64,000 nt of DNA from Sphingomonas lacunae (GTDB lineage Bacteria > Pseudomonadota > Alphaproteobacteria > Sphingomonadales > Sphingomonadaceae). Made by a program: the position numbers and the translations under genes. The stretch covers positions 1,116,001-1,180,000 of the forward strand of contig NZ_CP053015.1 in NCBI RefSeq assembly GCF_012979535.1, given 5' to 3'. Each line of letters begins with the position of its first letter. Position 1 is the first letter of the stretch. This document shows positions 37,242 through 46,400 of this stretch, piece after piece. The notes below the pieces were generated by a model, which saw nothing but the letters and a program-made list of their open reading frames with translations, made no database searches and had not been told where the DNA came from.

Positions 37242-37610
37242 TCACCACAACAATGTTTCGGGGTCGGGCATCGGCTCCTGTTTTTGCGCGCGGGTCAGGC
37301 TGAACACGCTGCGCACCACCAGTTGCACCATCGCGGCCAGCAACAGCGGAAAACCGATCAGCAGGAACATCAATGGCACCGATATGACCGACAGGATGAA
37401 CCCGATCCAGAATGTCCGGATCAGATAGGTCATGTGGCTTTCTTCCCAGCTGCCGCGCACCTCGTTGCGCCAGACATAGCCCAGCACCAGCCCGACAATC
37501 CCGGTGATGCCGAACAGGAAGGAGGATATATAGAGGATGGCAATGATGGTCGGCTTGTTGACGCTGTTCGCCCCGCCGCTGGTGCCGGGCTGGCCGGATG
37601 GATCGGTCAT
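37242..37610 (-). CDS. DUF4870-like small membrane protein
   Basis: The 122-residue protein has a polar N-terminus and three membrane helices: IIAILYISSFLFGITGIVGLVLGYVW, RTFWIGFILSVISVPLMFLLIGF and LLAAMVQLVVRSVFSLTRA. The helix pattern with VWRNE and SHMTYLIRTFW between segments resembles DUF4870/Tic20-like proteins. The function is unknown. It stands alone, flanked by gene-free stretches on both sides. Confidence 0.72.
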   Translation of the reverse strand: MTDPSGQPGTSGGANSVNKPTIIAILYISSFLFGITGIVGLVLGYVWRNEVRGSWEESHMTYLIRTFWIGFILSVISVPLMFLLIGFPLLLAAMVQLVVRSVFSLTRAQKQEPMPDPETLLW

Positions 37611-37864
37611 CGCTTTATTCCCCCGCTGGCGCGGCCAGGGCTGCCCTGCCGCTCTGTGCGGGGGGGATCATGCCACCAGCGGTCGCGCCTGACCAGCCCT
37701 CCGCCACGTCCCGGCGCCGCTCTCCGCGCCCCGATTTATCGTGCAACGCGGGAACCATCGGCGGACCTGTGCATTGGTGCCGGCATGGGCAGGTGAGAGC
37801 ATGGTTTTCGCGCGGCCCGCGATCCGCTCACCCGCCTTGCGCGGTCGACCCCCCTCGACTGCCC

Positions 37865-37903
37865 ATCGCCCCGGAAACTGCCCCCCGCCGTTTCCGGGGC
37901 GAT
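37865..37903. other. 14-bp perfect inverted repeat
   Basis: ATCGCCCCGGAAAC (37865-37878) pairs with GTTTCCGGGGCGAT (37890-37903) around an 11-base C-rich loop, followed by TT. The strong stem with a short T-tail is terminator-like on the plus strand, but no gene ends upstream of it. It may end an unannotated transcript or act as a dispersed palindrome. Confidence 0.55.
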
Positions 37904-37964
37904 TTCCGCTGTGCCGTGCCGCCCGCCTCCCATCCTTGCCTCTCCCAACCTTGTTTGGCGGGAT

Positions 37965-37978
37965 TTGACCAATGTCAA
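37965..37978 (+). promoter_or_regulatory. FNR/FixK-type box
   Basis: TTGACCAATGTCAA fits the consensus TTGA-N6-TCAA bound by FNR, FnrL and FixK regulators. The symmetry extends to TTTGAC/GTCAAA. It lies 89 bp upstream of the 37-residue membrane peptide gene, a normal distance for an activator site. I see no convincing -10 downstream, so the exact promoter is not defined. Confidence 0.6.
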
Positions 37979-38067
37979 AGACGCCGTCCGCCTGCCGTGC
38001 GAACCAGCCTTCAACACGCGGTCAGGCAGGCCGCAAGCGCACCAACGGACAGGGGAAAGGCAAGCAT

Positions 38068-38181
38068 ATGTCAGAGCATCTCACCCAGGCACCCGTGCTG
38101 ATCTTTGTCGGCATGATGGCGATTTTCGGCCTCGGCATCACCTATTTGTCGGTTGAGGATGCGTTGCGCAGCCGCAAATGA
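38068..38181 (+). CDS. 37-residue single-span membrane peptide
   Basis: The product MSEHLTQAPVLIFVGMMAIF and its continuation GLGITYLSVEDALRSRK form one membrane helix (about residues 9-29) with a charged C-terminus. The start has GGGGAAAGG about nine bases upstream. The gene stands alone with an FNR/FixK-type box before it and a strong terminator after it. Size and topology resemble accessory peptides of respiratory oxidases (CcoQ, CydX), but there is no sequence match I can name. Confidence 0.55.
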   Translation: MSEHLTQAPVLIFVGMMAIFGLGITYLSVEDALRSRK

Positions 38182-38274
38182 TCGCATCCGGGGCGGGCGC
38201 CGTATCGCCTCCCCTCGCCAGACAGGGACAGCCGGGCCCGCATGACCCGGCATCCCCCAACAACTCCTCCACTG

Positions 38275-38302
38275 CCCGGCCTGATGGCCGGGTTTTTGTT
38301 TG
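38275..38302 (+). terminator. Strong intrinsic terminator
   Basis: CCCGGCC (38275-38281) and GGCCGGG (38286-38292) form a perfect 7-bp stem with a TGAT loop, followed by TTTTTGTTTG. It closes the transcription unit of the small gene at 38068, about 94 bp after its stop, and lies 15 bp before the convergent DUF4345 gene. Confidence 0.85.
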
Positions 38303-38316
38303 TGGCTCGGCTCAGC

Positions 38317-38730
38317 TCAGCTCAACGACAGGCTGATCTTCTGTTCGTGCTTTTTGCCCATCCACAGCATGGCCCCGACCAGCAACAGCACCGACACGCC
38401 TTCGACGATGATGGATTGCCGCACCGACCCGGCAAAGGGATCACCCAGCATCACGCCGAGCAGGCGGCCGCCCAGCGCCAGTCCAAAGGCGGCGATGGGC
38501 ACCAACAGCACCTTGCCATGTTCGGGCCGCAGCGCCGCCCAACAGGCCGCACCACCCGCCAACAGGAAAAAGGCGGAAAAATCGGCGCGGATCGTGTTCA
38601 TCGCCGCCGCATCGCCGCTGATGCCAAAGGTGTCGACATAGGTTTGCGGATCGATCAGACCCGAAACACCCATCCAGCCAAAGAAAATTCCCCACAGGGC
38701 AACGACCCCGCGCACAATCCAATCCATCAT
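38317..38730 (-). CDS. DUF4345-like membrane protein
   Basis: This 137-residue protein has four membrane helices. It contains GVSGLIDPQTYVDTFGISGDAAAMNTIRADFSAFFLLAG, the DUF4345 pattern, and a long GLALGGRLLGVMLG helix. The function is unknown. A GAGGGAGATGGG ribosome binding site precedes ATG 38730. It lies downstream of the large glutamate dehydrogenase gene but with its own 106-bp gap. Confidence 0.75.
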   Translation of the reverse strand: MMDWIVRGVVALWGIFFGWMGVSGLIDPQTYVDTFGISGDAAAMNTIRADFSAFFLLAGGAACWAALRPEHGKVLLVPIAAFGLALGGRLLGVMLGDPFAGSVRQSIIVEGVSVLLLVGAMLWMGKKHEQKISLSLS

Positions 38731-38836
38731 CCCATCTCCCTCAGGCGACCGTTGCCGCTCTTGCGGGGAAGAGGCTAGCATTTTGCCGTCCGGCTGCAAG
38801 CCATCCCCGAACGCCGTGCGCGCGAGGGAGTGGGCG

Positions 38837-41800
38837 TCACATGCGGGCGAGCAATGTCCGCGCCTGTCCGGCCAGTTGGGCGAGCATGGCCGGCGACGGA
38901 TTGGGATTGGCCCTGGCACGCTCGATGAATGTGCGGAATTGCTGCACCCGTCCGCCATTGCGCGCCAGCCAGTCAGCCATCGCCGCCACCGGATCGCCCC
39001 CCAACCGACCGATCAGGTCGAGCCGTATTTGCTGGAAATCCCTGCCGAGCCCTGCGACCAACAGTCGTTCCCACGGGTCACTGGGTGCCATTTGCATGGC
39101 AATGCCCTGCGCCCAGTCAAGCCCGGTCGCATGGCCCAGTGTGGTGAATGCTTCGGTAAGCGCTACCGGTTCGGCCCCGATCACGCGGGACAGGGCGACA
39201 ATGCCGATCGACCCGTCAATCTCAGCCAGATGGACAATGCGGTCTGCCAGATCCGCCGGCGCTCCTGCGGCGATCAACCGGGCAGCAAAACTGCGCGCCT
39301 GTTCCAGCCCCTCCGGACGCAACAGGCTGTCGCTTGCCTTGTCGAGCGCCGCGACGCCGGGTGACAGATCAGCGACACAGGCAGCCATGGACCGCTCGGC
39401 CACACCATGGCGGATCAGATCGGCCATGTGCGCGCGCAGTTCCACCGCCACTTCGCCAAACAGGTTCAACCGCGTGGCTTCGGCCATGTCGGCACTGTCA
39501 ATCGCGGCCCAAAGCGCCGGGATGTTGAGCAATTTTTCCGCGACAACAAAGGCCTCGACGACATCGCCAATGCCCACACCTTCTTCCTCGGCCAGTTCAA
39601 AAGGATGGATCACGCCCATTCGGTTGATCATCCGGTTGGCGACCTTGGTGGCGACAATCTCGTTGCGCAGCTTGTGCGCCACGATGGCATCGCGATGCGC
39701 GCTGACCATGGCCGGCGGGAACGCAGCGAGCAACTCGTCTTCCATCAGCGGGTCCATGCCAATCTGCCGCTCCTCGGCGGCATCCTGCACGGTCAATTTG
39801 GCGGTCGACAGAATGACCGCAAGTTCGGGCCGGGTCAGGCCGCGTTGTTCCTGGGCACGGCGCATCAGCTCGTCATTGGCCGCCAGGCCTTCGACCGTGC
39901 GATCCAGCCTGCCATCGGCCTCAAATTGCTCTATAAGCCGGATCATGGTCGGCAACGCCTGGGCACCGCCCCGCTCGGCAATCGACAGCGCCAGCGCCTG
40001 CAACCGGTTGTCGGCCAGAACCAGTTCCGCCACATCGTCGGTCATGCCGGCCAGCAACAGGTTGCGGCTGTCTTCGGCCAGGCGGCCTTCGCGCACTTCC
40101 GTATTGAGCGCGATCTTGATGTTGACTTCATTGTCCGAACAATCGACGCCCGCCGAATTGTCGATGAAATCGGTATTGATCCGTCCTCCGCGGGCGGCAA
40201 AGGCAATGCGCGCGGCCTGGGTGATGCCCAGATTGGCGCCTTCCCCGACCACCTTGACCCTCAGCGCCTCGGCATTGACGCGCAACCGGTCATTGGCCGG
40301 ATCGCCAACTTCGGCATTATTCTGCGCGGCTGCTTTGACATAGGTGCCGATGCCGCCGAACCACAACAGGTCGGCAGGGGCCTGCAATATGGCGGACATT
40401 AGCGCCAAGGGTTCCATGCTGTCCGCCTGGATGCCCAGCGCTGCCTGCGCCTCGGCTGATAGCGGAATGCTCTTTTGACTGCGCGGGAACACTCCGCCGC
40501 CCGTGCTGATCAGCTGGGGGTCATAATCGGCCCAACTGGAACGAGGCAGGTTGAACAGCCGGGACCGCTCCTGCCAGCTGGCCGCGGCATCAGGGTCGGG
40601 ATCGATGAAAATGTGGCGATGATCAAAGGCGGCGACCAGCCGGATCGACCGGGACAACAACATCCCGTTGCCGAAGACATCGCCCGACATGTCACCCACG
40701 CCGACCACGGTGACCGGGTCGGCCTGCACATTGACGCCCATTTCGAGGAAGTGGCGTTGCACCGACAGCCAGGCACCGCGGGCGGTTATGCCCATGGCCT
40801 TGTGATCATAGCCGTTGGATCCGCCGCTGGCAAAGGCATCGCCCAGCCAGAAATCCCGTTCCAGAGCAAGGGCATTGGCCACGTCGCTGAAGGTTGCGGT
40901 GCCCTTGTCCGCCGCAACGACGAAATAGGGGTCTTCGCCGTCAAGCACTGTGACGTCGGCCGGGTGGACAACCGTGTCGCCGGACAGATTATCGGTGATC
41001 GACAGCAATGTCCGGATGAAGATGCGATAGCATTCGGTTCCCTCAGCAAGCCATGCGTCACGATCCGTCGCCGGATCAGGCAATTGTTTGGGATAGAAAC
41101 CGCCTTTGGCGCCGGTCGGCACAATGACGGCATTCTTCACCCGCTGCGCCTTCATCAGGCCCAATATTTCCGTGCGGAAGTCGTCGCGCCGGTCCGACCA
41201 GCGCAGGCCGCCGCGTGCCACCGGGCCGGCGCGCAGGTGGATGCCCTCGACACGGGGAGAATAGACAAAAATCTCTCTCCAAGGCAGCGGTTTGGGCAAA
41301 CCGGGCACGCGGGCGCTGTCGAGTTTGAAGGCCAGGGCTTCGCTGGCGGCCGGTGCAAAGGCATTGGTCCGCACCGTGGCCTCGATGAAGGCCAGGATCA
41401 GTCGCAAGATGCGGTCATCGTCGATCGCCGCAACTTGATCCAGCCCAGCCATGATAGCGGCATGTGCGACCTCTGCCTCCTTGGCTGAACGGCGCTGCGG
41501 ATCATGGCGGGCGATGAACAACGCCATCAGGGCGCGGGTCACAACCGGCGCGCCACGCAGCGCCTGGACAAAGGTTGCCAGCCCATAGGTGACACCGGCT
41601 TGGCGCAGATAGCGAAAGGCCGCGCGCAGCCAGACAACCGCATCGGGATCAAGGTCGGCGCTGATCACCAACTGGTTGAACGCGTCATTCTCGGCCGCCA
41701 TTGACAGGACGGCGGCTATCGCCTGTTCGGCAATCGCTTCCCGGGTCGCATCGCCGAAAGGTGAGGGGTTCCCCGTTGCGCTGCCAAGCAGGAAGTCATG

Positions 41801-43489
41801 GATATGCGAGTGGCCGTCGGTCAGCGCGGTCGGCTGCTCCTCGATCACGGTGAAACCGAAATTTTCAAGTGCCGGCACGACCCGGGACAAGGCAAGCGGG
41901 CCTTTGCTGCTATAGACTTTCAGACGGAACGGGCCGTCGGCATCGGTGCATGGGATCAACCTGACACGGATCTGTTGCTGCTCGTTGAGTTCGCGCAGAC
42001 TCAATATGTCGCGCGCCGCCTCTTCCGGTGCGTGATTGATGCGATAGGCTTGGGGGAAGAGCGGGGCAAAGCGATGGGCGAGGGCCGTCGCCCGGCCTTC
42101 GTCGCCCAATGCCGCCAGCGCCTCCTCTATCCCCGGTGCCCAGCCACGGACCATGGCCTCCAGTTCACGATCCAGTTCGTCCAGATCTGGAACCACACCG
42201 CCATCGCGCAGGTCGAGCGTATAGCGCAGCAGGGCGGCGCCGCCGTCTTCCATCGCGACGCTCCAGCCAAGCAGCTTCGCTTTCGCCCGTTCGATCAAAA
42301 GCGACTGGATCGCCAAGCGCCGGCTGGTCGAAACCTCATCCCGTGGCAGCCAAACAAAGGCGAACAAATGGCGTTGCAACGGCGCTTCGAGCAGATGCAG
42401 CTTGGGTCTCGGCCGATCAGCAATCGACATGGCGGCCAGCGCCAGTGACTCAAGCTGGGCCGAATCGGCCGCAACCAGCAGATCATGGGGCAATTGTGTC
42501 AGAACATGCGCCAGCGCCTTCCCGGCATGGCCGGCAGGGTCGAAACCGAATTTCTGCATCAGTTCGGCGAGCGCCGTTCGCAGCAGGGGCACGCGCTCAG
42601 GCGGCGTCGAGAGGGCGGCGCTGGTCCAAAGGCCGGCGTGGACCGACAAGCCAGCCACCCCGCCTTCTCCATGAATCGGCAGGATGATGAGGTCGATCAA
42701 CACACGCCGGTGAACCGACGAAATGCGGTTGGATTTGACCATCAGCGGCACACGTCCGCCGCCGGCAAACCAGCCAAGAGCCGCGTCAATGGTGGCGTCG
42801 GCCAGCAATGGCGGGCCTTCCGTCCGGCATATCCCCAACGCATCCTGTCCGCGGGCCTTGCCGACATGGCGTTCATGACCCAACTGGGTGAAATTGCGAT
42901 CGAGAAACCAGCGCAACAGTGCCGATGCCTCACCGTCGCCAATGCGGCTTGCATCATCCTGCATCGCCGCCTGCATTTTCAACCAGTCGCTGACTGCCGC
43001 CCTGACATCACGCAGGACATCGTCGATGGCGGTGACCAGATCACGCCGGACGCGCGCGTCCGCGCGTTCAATCTCCATATAGATAAGGGATTCGCGCCGT
43101 TCGCCGCTGGCGTCGCGCCCCAATAACTCGATCAGCTTGCCCTCGGCGTCGCGACGCACCGCGACCACCGGGTGAATGATGCTGTCGACGGTCAATCCTG
43201 CGGCAGCCACGGCACCTGCGACTGAATCAACCAGAAAGGGCATGTCATCATTGACAATGCCCAAACGCATCCTGCGCGATCCCGCGCTGCCGCTTACGGT
43301 TTCCAGTCTGACGGAAGGCTGCCCGCCTTCGCGCTGCATGGCCAGTTCGAGCATGAACCGGGCTGCATCGGTCCAGCCTTCCCGGGTCCGGCCAAGCTCA
43401 TCATCAGGCAGGGCGCTGTCGATCAGGGCGGATTCAATCGCGCGGGCCAGGGGATTCAGGGGATTATTTGCTGCTGCGCTGTCCGACAT
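38837..43489 (-). CDS. gdhZ: NAD-specific glutamate dehydrogenase, large type
   Basis: This 1550-residue enzyme deaminates glutamate to 2-oxoglutarate with NAD. The length and layout fit the L-GDH180 class of Streptomyces and Caulobacter. A long N-terminal region with ACT-like parts is followed by the catalytic core with GPVARGGLRWSDRRDDFRTEILGLMKAQRVKN, PTGAKGGFYPKQ and VGVGDMSGDVFGNGMLLS. A long helical C-terminus follows. The ATG at 43489 (MSDSAAANN) has GAGGCACC upstream. A 21-residue longer frame is not supported. The enzyme is typically used to feed amino-acid carbon into the TCA cycle. Confidence 0.96.
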   Translation of the reverse strand: MSDSAAANNPLNPLARAIESALIDSALPDDELGRTREGWTDAARFMLELAMQREGGQPSVRLETVSGSAGSRRMRLGIVNDDMPFLVDSVAGAVAAAGLTVDSIIHPVVAVRRDAEGKLIELLGRDASGERRESLIYMEIERADARVRRDLVTAIDDVLRDVRAAVSDWLKMQAAMQDDASRIGDGEASALLRWFLDRNFTQLGHERHVGKARGQDALGICRTEGPPLLADATIDAALGWFAGGGRVPLMVKSNRISSVHRRVLIDLIILPIHGEGGVAGLSVHAGLWTSAALSTPPERVPLLRTALAELMQKFGFDPAGHAGKALAHVLTQLPHDLLVAADSAQLESLALAAMSIADRPRPKLHLLEAPLQRHLFAFVWLPRDEVSTSRRLAIQSLLIERAKAKLLGWSVAMEDGGAALLRYTLDLRDGGVVPDLDELDRELEAMVRGWAPGIEEALAALGDEGRATALAHRFAPLFPQAYRINHAPEEAARDILSLRELNEQQQIRVRLIPCTDADGPFRLKVYSSKGPLALSRVVPALENFGFTVIEEQPTALTDGHSHIHDFLLGSATGNPSPFGDATREAIAEQAIAAVLSMAAENDAFNQLVISADLDPDAVVWLRAAFRYLRQAGVTYGLATFVQALRGAPVVTRALMALFIARHDPQRRSAKEAEVAHAAIMAGLDQVAAIDDDRILRLILAFIEATVRTNAFAPAASEALAFKLDSARVPGLPKPLPWREIFVYSPRVEGIHLRAGPVARGGLRWSDRRDDFRTEILGLMKAQRVKNAVIVPTGAKGGFYPKQLPDPATDRDAWLAEGTECYRIFIRTLLSITDNLSGDTVVHPADVTVLDGEDPYFVVAADKGTATFSDVANALALERDFWLGDAFASGGSNGYDHKAMGITARGAWLSVQRHFLEMGVNVQADPVTVVGVGDMSGDVFGNGMLLSRSIRLVAAFDHRHIFIDPDPDAAASWQERSRLFNLPRSSWADYDPQLISTGGGVFPRSQKSIPLSAEAQAALGIQADSMEPLALMSAILQAPADLLWFGGIGTYVKAAAQNNAEVGDPANDRLRVNAEALRVKVVGEGANLGITQAARIAFAARGGRINTDFIDNSAGVDCSDNEVNIKIALNTEVREGRLAEDSRNLLLAGMTDDVAELVLADNRLQALALSIAERGGAQALPTMIRLIEQFEADGRLDRTVEGLAANDELMRRAQEQRGLTRPELAVILSTAKLTVQDAAEERQIGMDPLMEDELLAAFPPAMVSAHRDAIVAHKLRNEIVATKVANRMINRMGVIHPFELAEEEGVGIGDVVEAFVVAEKLLNIPALWAAIDSADMAEATRLNLFGEVAVELRAHMADLIRHGVAERSMAACVADLSPGVAALDKASDSLLRPEGLEQARSFAARLIAAGAPADLADRIVHLAEIDGSIGIVALSRVIGAEPVALTEAFTTLGHATGLDWAQGIAMQMAPSDPWERLLVAGLGRDFQQIRLDLIGRLGGDPVAAMADWLARNGGRVQQFRTFIERARANPNPSPAMLAQLAGQARTLLARM

Positions 43490-43701
43490 GGTGCCTCGGC
43501 CTGTTTGCCGCGGGTCGTTTCGTCCGTTCGGTCGTCGGGCCATCCTGCCCATTGGCGCACCGTCGACGAGCCTCTCCCGCTCCTCAGGGTGAAGCCTGTT
43601 CTATGCGCCTGTCGGCTCCGGGGCTCAACCCCCCAGTGCGAACTTTTGTACAAAAAAGGGAAATAAAATTACTATCAACTGCAACCGGTTTGGGCCGGAT
43701 T

Positions 43702-45129
43702 TCAGTCCAAAAGGGTGCGAGCGGCGCGTTTGAGAGCTCTTTGGGTCAGGGTCTCGGACTGAGGCAATTGGGCAACGACGGACAGGGTGCCGCTCTGTTC
43801 GCGTCGAGCCACAAGGACGATGAATTCTCCATCATCGTTGCCGGAGCCCATTGCAACGTCGCCAATTGCTGGCGCAGCGCGAAGGGTGGCGATCATGTCG
43901 GCCGTGTCACCTGCCTGCGTGTCTTGGCCCCGGCTGGAACGCCTGATGTCTCTGACCAGCCCTTTCAGGCCGCCCTGATAGGCCGAAAGATAGGCCGGCA
44001 GACTGTCCGGCGCTATTTGCTCGCGCGCGGCATGGACTAGCACGGCGGCATATTCGGCCAGCCGTGTCTTGTCGTGTCCGGCGCCAAACACAAGTTTGAC
44101 GATGGGCGTCATTGGTGAGCGGGTGGAATGCTGCAAACCTGCTTCCTGCAGCAATTCGCGATAATCTTCAGGGGCTGATTGGGTGGCTATGGCAAAGCCC
44201 CATGCCCTGCCAATCGCATTATAAAGGGCGGCATGGCCGCGCGCATTGACGTGCGCCGCCGTGTCTGCGCTTTCACGCGCGCTGGCGAGCCAATCGGCGA
44301 GGCTGGCATCAGCCGGATCGAACAGTGGCGTGTCCAGAGTGAGCACGTCTTCGTCATTTTCGTCCCCAGTCAAGGGGAGGCTGGTCGCCGCCGGTTCGCC
44401 ATCCCGCAATGAGGCATTGGGGCTGTCTTCGCGGGAAATGACCATCTGCTTGCGCGGAGCGCGAAGGGGGCCTTCCTCCATCAGCGAGGGCATCAGCGGC
44501 CTGTCGCTGTCCGAATCCGGACCATCCGCCCACACTGGCGCGGTTGGCCGATGGTGCACCGGCACATTGGAGGCAGCCTCCATTTCCGCAGCCAGTGCAT
44601 CGACCAGTTCAGGCTCGGCGGCTTGTTTCCAGTTGATGACACCCAGAATGAAGTCAATTGTGTCGTCATCCGACGAAAAGGGCAGCAAAACGCCGCGATA
44701 CAGGATGGTTGCCCCACGCGAGTTGACGAACTCGGCTTCGAAACCGATCGGTGCGCGGTTGGCGATGATCTGCAGATAATGGTCGGTCAGCCGCGACAGC
44801 AGTGAACGACGCGGGACATCGGCAATATAGTGGATGCTGTCGTCCAGCTCGCATTCGCGTGCCAACGATTCGCCGACGAAGCCGAGGGCCGGGTTTTCGA
44901 TCCCGCTGGTGAAATCCAGCAGCACCGCATTGGGGCCGAAATCGCCCAAATTATCGAGGTCGAGTGAATCGATCGCGGGAAAGGAGCGGCCGTCGAGGAG
45001 CTTGGCCCAAAAGTTGTAAGCGCGCACATGCATGCGCCGTTCGTCTTGGCCGATCATCGGCGGCGCCTCTATCCCCGGCGCATCCGTCGACAATCCGTCA
45101 CTGTCATAGCCTCTGCGAAGACTGTCCAT
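43702..45129 (-). CDS. PAS-domain protein
   Basis: The 475-residue protein has a PAS-like N-terminal half: RAYNFWAKLLDGRSFPAIDSLDLDNL, VLLDFTSGIENPALGFVGESLARECEL, and FVNSRGATILYRGVLLPFSSDDDTIDFILGVINW. This matches the alphaproteobacterial PAS_5-like type. The C-terminal part (about 260-475) is mostly helical and not recognised. No kinase or output domain is seen. It is probably a cytosolic regulator. It lies upstream of the glutamate dehydrogenase gene on the same strand with a 212-bp gap. Confidence 0.75.
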   Translation of the reverse strand: MDSLRRGYDSDGLSTDAPGIEAPPMIGQDERRMHVRAYNFWAKLLDGRSFPAIDSLDLDNLGDFGPNAVLLDFTSGIENPALGFVGESLARECELDDSIHYIADVPRRSLLSRLTDHYLQIIANRAPIGFEAEFVNSRGATILYRGVLLPFSSDDDTIDFILGVINWKQAAEPELVDALAAEMEAASNVPVHHRPTAPVWADGPDSDSDRPLMPSLMEEGPLRAPRKQMVISREDSPNASLRDGEPAATSLPLTGDENDEDVLTLDTPLFDPADASLADWLASARESADTAAHVNARGHAALYNAIGRAWGFAIATQSAPEDYRELLQEAGLQHSTRSPMTPIVKLVFGAGHDKTRLAEYAAVLVHAAREQIAPDSLPAYLSAYQGGLKGLVRDIRRSSRGQDTQAGDTADMIATLRAAPAIGDVAMGSGNDDGEFIVLVARREQSGTLSVVAQLPQSETLTQRALKRAARTLLD

Positions 45130-45224
45130 TTGCCAAGGGTCCCGGGTTGCACTCGACGCGATTATGGACCGTGGCGAGTAAACAGCGGGTTAAGTATGCC
45201 GCGACAAAGCGCTCAAATGCTTGG

Positions 45225-46400
45225 TCAAAGCTGGTGCAGGCAATCGGCCAACTGTTCGGTGTCGGTCGCCGTCTGGTAAAGGCCGAACCCGATGCGCAGC
45301 ACATCGCCCCGGACATCGGTGACAACATCCATCCCTGCCAGGGCGGCTTGCCATGCGGTCGCATGGGGAGATTGCAGCGCCAGAAAGCGGGCCTGATTAT
45401 GTCCAAGGCTCGGCGGGTTGAGCAGAGTCGCCCCGGCAAGGGCGCTGGAATCCAGCGATCCCAGCACGGCATCGCGAATTGCCGCGCAATGGGCAGAGAT
45501 AGCGTCGGTCCCCAACCCGGTCTCAGCCAGCATGTCGCGCACCGCAACAAAGCGGTAGAGGCCCGACGGATCAAAAGTGGCGCCCATGAACCGGGACGCG
45601 TCGTTGGCATAGCCCACCATGCCTGGCGGCAGGGACAGATCGTCAAACTCCGCATACCAGCCGGTCAGTAGCGGCCTTGGCACAAATCCCGGGGGGCAAT
45701 GCATCAGCGCGATGCCTTCACCAGCCATGGCGTATTTGTATCCGCCGGCCAGATAGAAGACGCGGTCATGGATCTGGGACAAATCAGTGTCCAGCGCCAT
45801 GAAGGAATGATAGCCGTCAATCGCAACCCAAGGCCCCGCTGGATCAGCCAGATCGGCCAGAGCGTCCAGCCCGTCTATCACATGGCCGCTGCCGAACTGG
45901 ACATGGCTGGCGACCAGGATATCAGGTTCAAATCGTCCTGCGGCTTCGATCAGCCTCGCCGTTGTGCCCGGCCCGGCCGGCACCGTCTCCAGCACAGCCA
46001 GACCCGCTTCCACCCAGCGCGCGGCCTGCCTGCGAAAACTGTGGAACTCGCCGTCACTCGCCAACAGGCGGACCGGGCGTTGTCGGGGGCCACGATCCAC
46101 CGACGCGAACAAGCGGATAAGGAAGTCATGGGTATTGCCGGCAAAGACAATGCTCGAAGGATCGGGCAGGTTCAGTTCGGCGGCAACATGCCTCTGGGCG
46201 GCAGGCCATATTTCGCCCATCACCCGGTCCCATTTGTGATCGGCCAGGCGCGCCGCATCCTGCCATGCTGCCATTTGTCCGACATAGCTGGCATCAGGCC
46301 ACAAATGATGGCTGTGCGCGGCAAAGTGCAGCCGCTCAGGCGCGGCCGCCAGTGTCCTTTGGAACAGGTGTCGCCAATCGCCAGCCGCTGATCCGTTCAC
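45225..46400 (-). CDS. kynU: Kynureninase-like PLP enzyme
   Basis: This 391-residue class V aminotransferase-fold protein has the PLP aspartate in VAIDGYHS (Asp195) and Schiff-base Lys222 in LAGGYKYAMAGEG. Kynureninase cleaves kynurenine to anthranilate and alanine. The GTG start at 46400 overlaps the kynA stop (GTGA), with TGAGGA seven bases upstream, so translation is coupled. The pairing with kynA supports the function. The sequence is a divergent form compared with classical kynureninase (SGYKY motif). Confidence 0.82.
   Translation of the reverse strand: MNGSAAGDWRHLFQRTLAAAPERLHFAAHSHHLWPDASYVGQMAAWQDAARLADHKWDRVMGEIWPAAQRHVAAELNLPDPSSIVFAGNTHDFLIRLFASVDRGPRQRPVRLLASDGEFHSFRRQAARWVEAGLAVLETVPAGPGTTARLIEAAGRFEPDILVASHVQFGSGHVIDGLDALADLADPAGPWVAIDGYHSFMALDTDLSQIHDRVFYLAGGYKYAMAGEGIALMHCPPGFVPRPLLTGWYAEFDDLSLPPGMVGYANDASRFMGATFDPSGLYRFVAVRDMLAETGLGTDAISAHCAAIRDAVLGSLDSSALAGATLLNPPSLGHNQARFLALQSPHATAWQAALAGMDVVTDVRGDVLRIGFGLYQTATDTEQLADCLHQL

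Larger units (their letters stand above)
37611..38067. other. Gene-free stretch between two small membrane-protein genes
   Basis: No gene is supported in these 457 bp. They hold a 14-bp perfect inverted repeat (37865-37903), and an FNR/FixK-type palindrome (37965-37978) ahead of the small gene at 38068. The rest is GC-rich without a recognised element. Confidence 0.55.

Noticed and set aside
39407-40402. Long plus-strand frames inside the glutamate dehydrogenase gene
   Set aside because: They are antisense to one continuous 1550-residue enzyme and have no recognisable domains.
43645-43672. Sequence TTTTGTACAAAAAAGGG resembling a Gateway attB1 core
   Set aside because: Only the AT-rich core matches and the flanks differ. 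It lies in a natural gap between two chromosomal genes and is a chance likeness.
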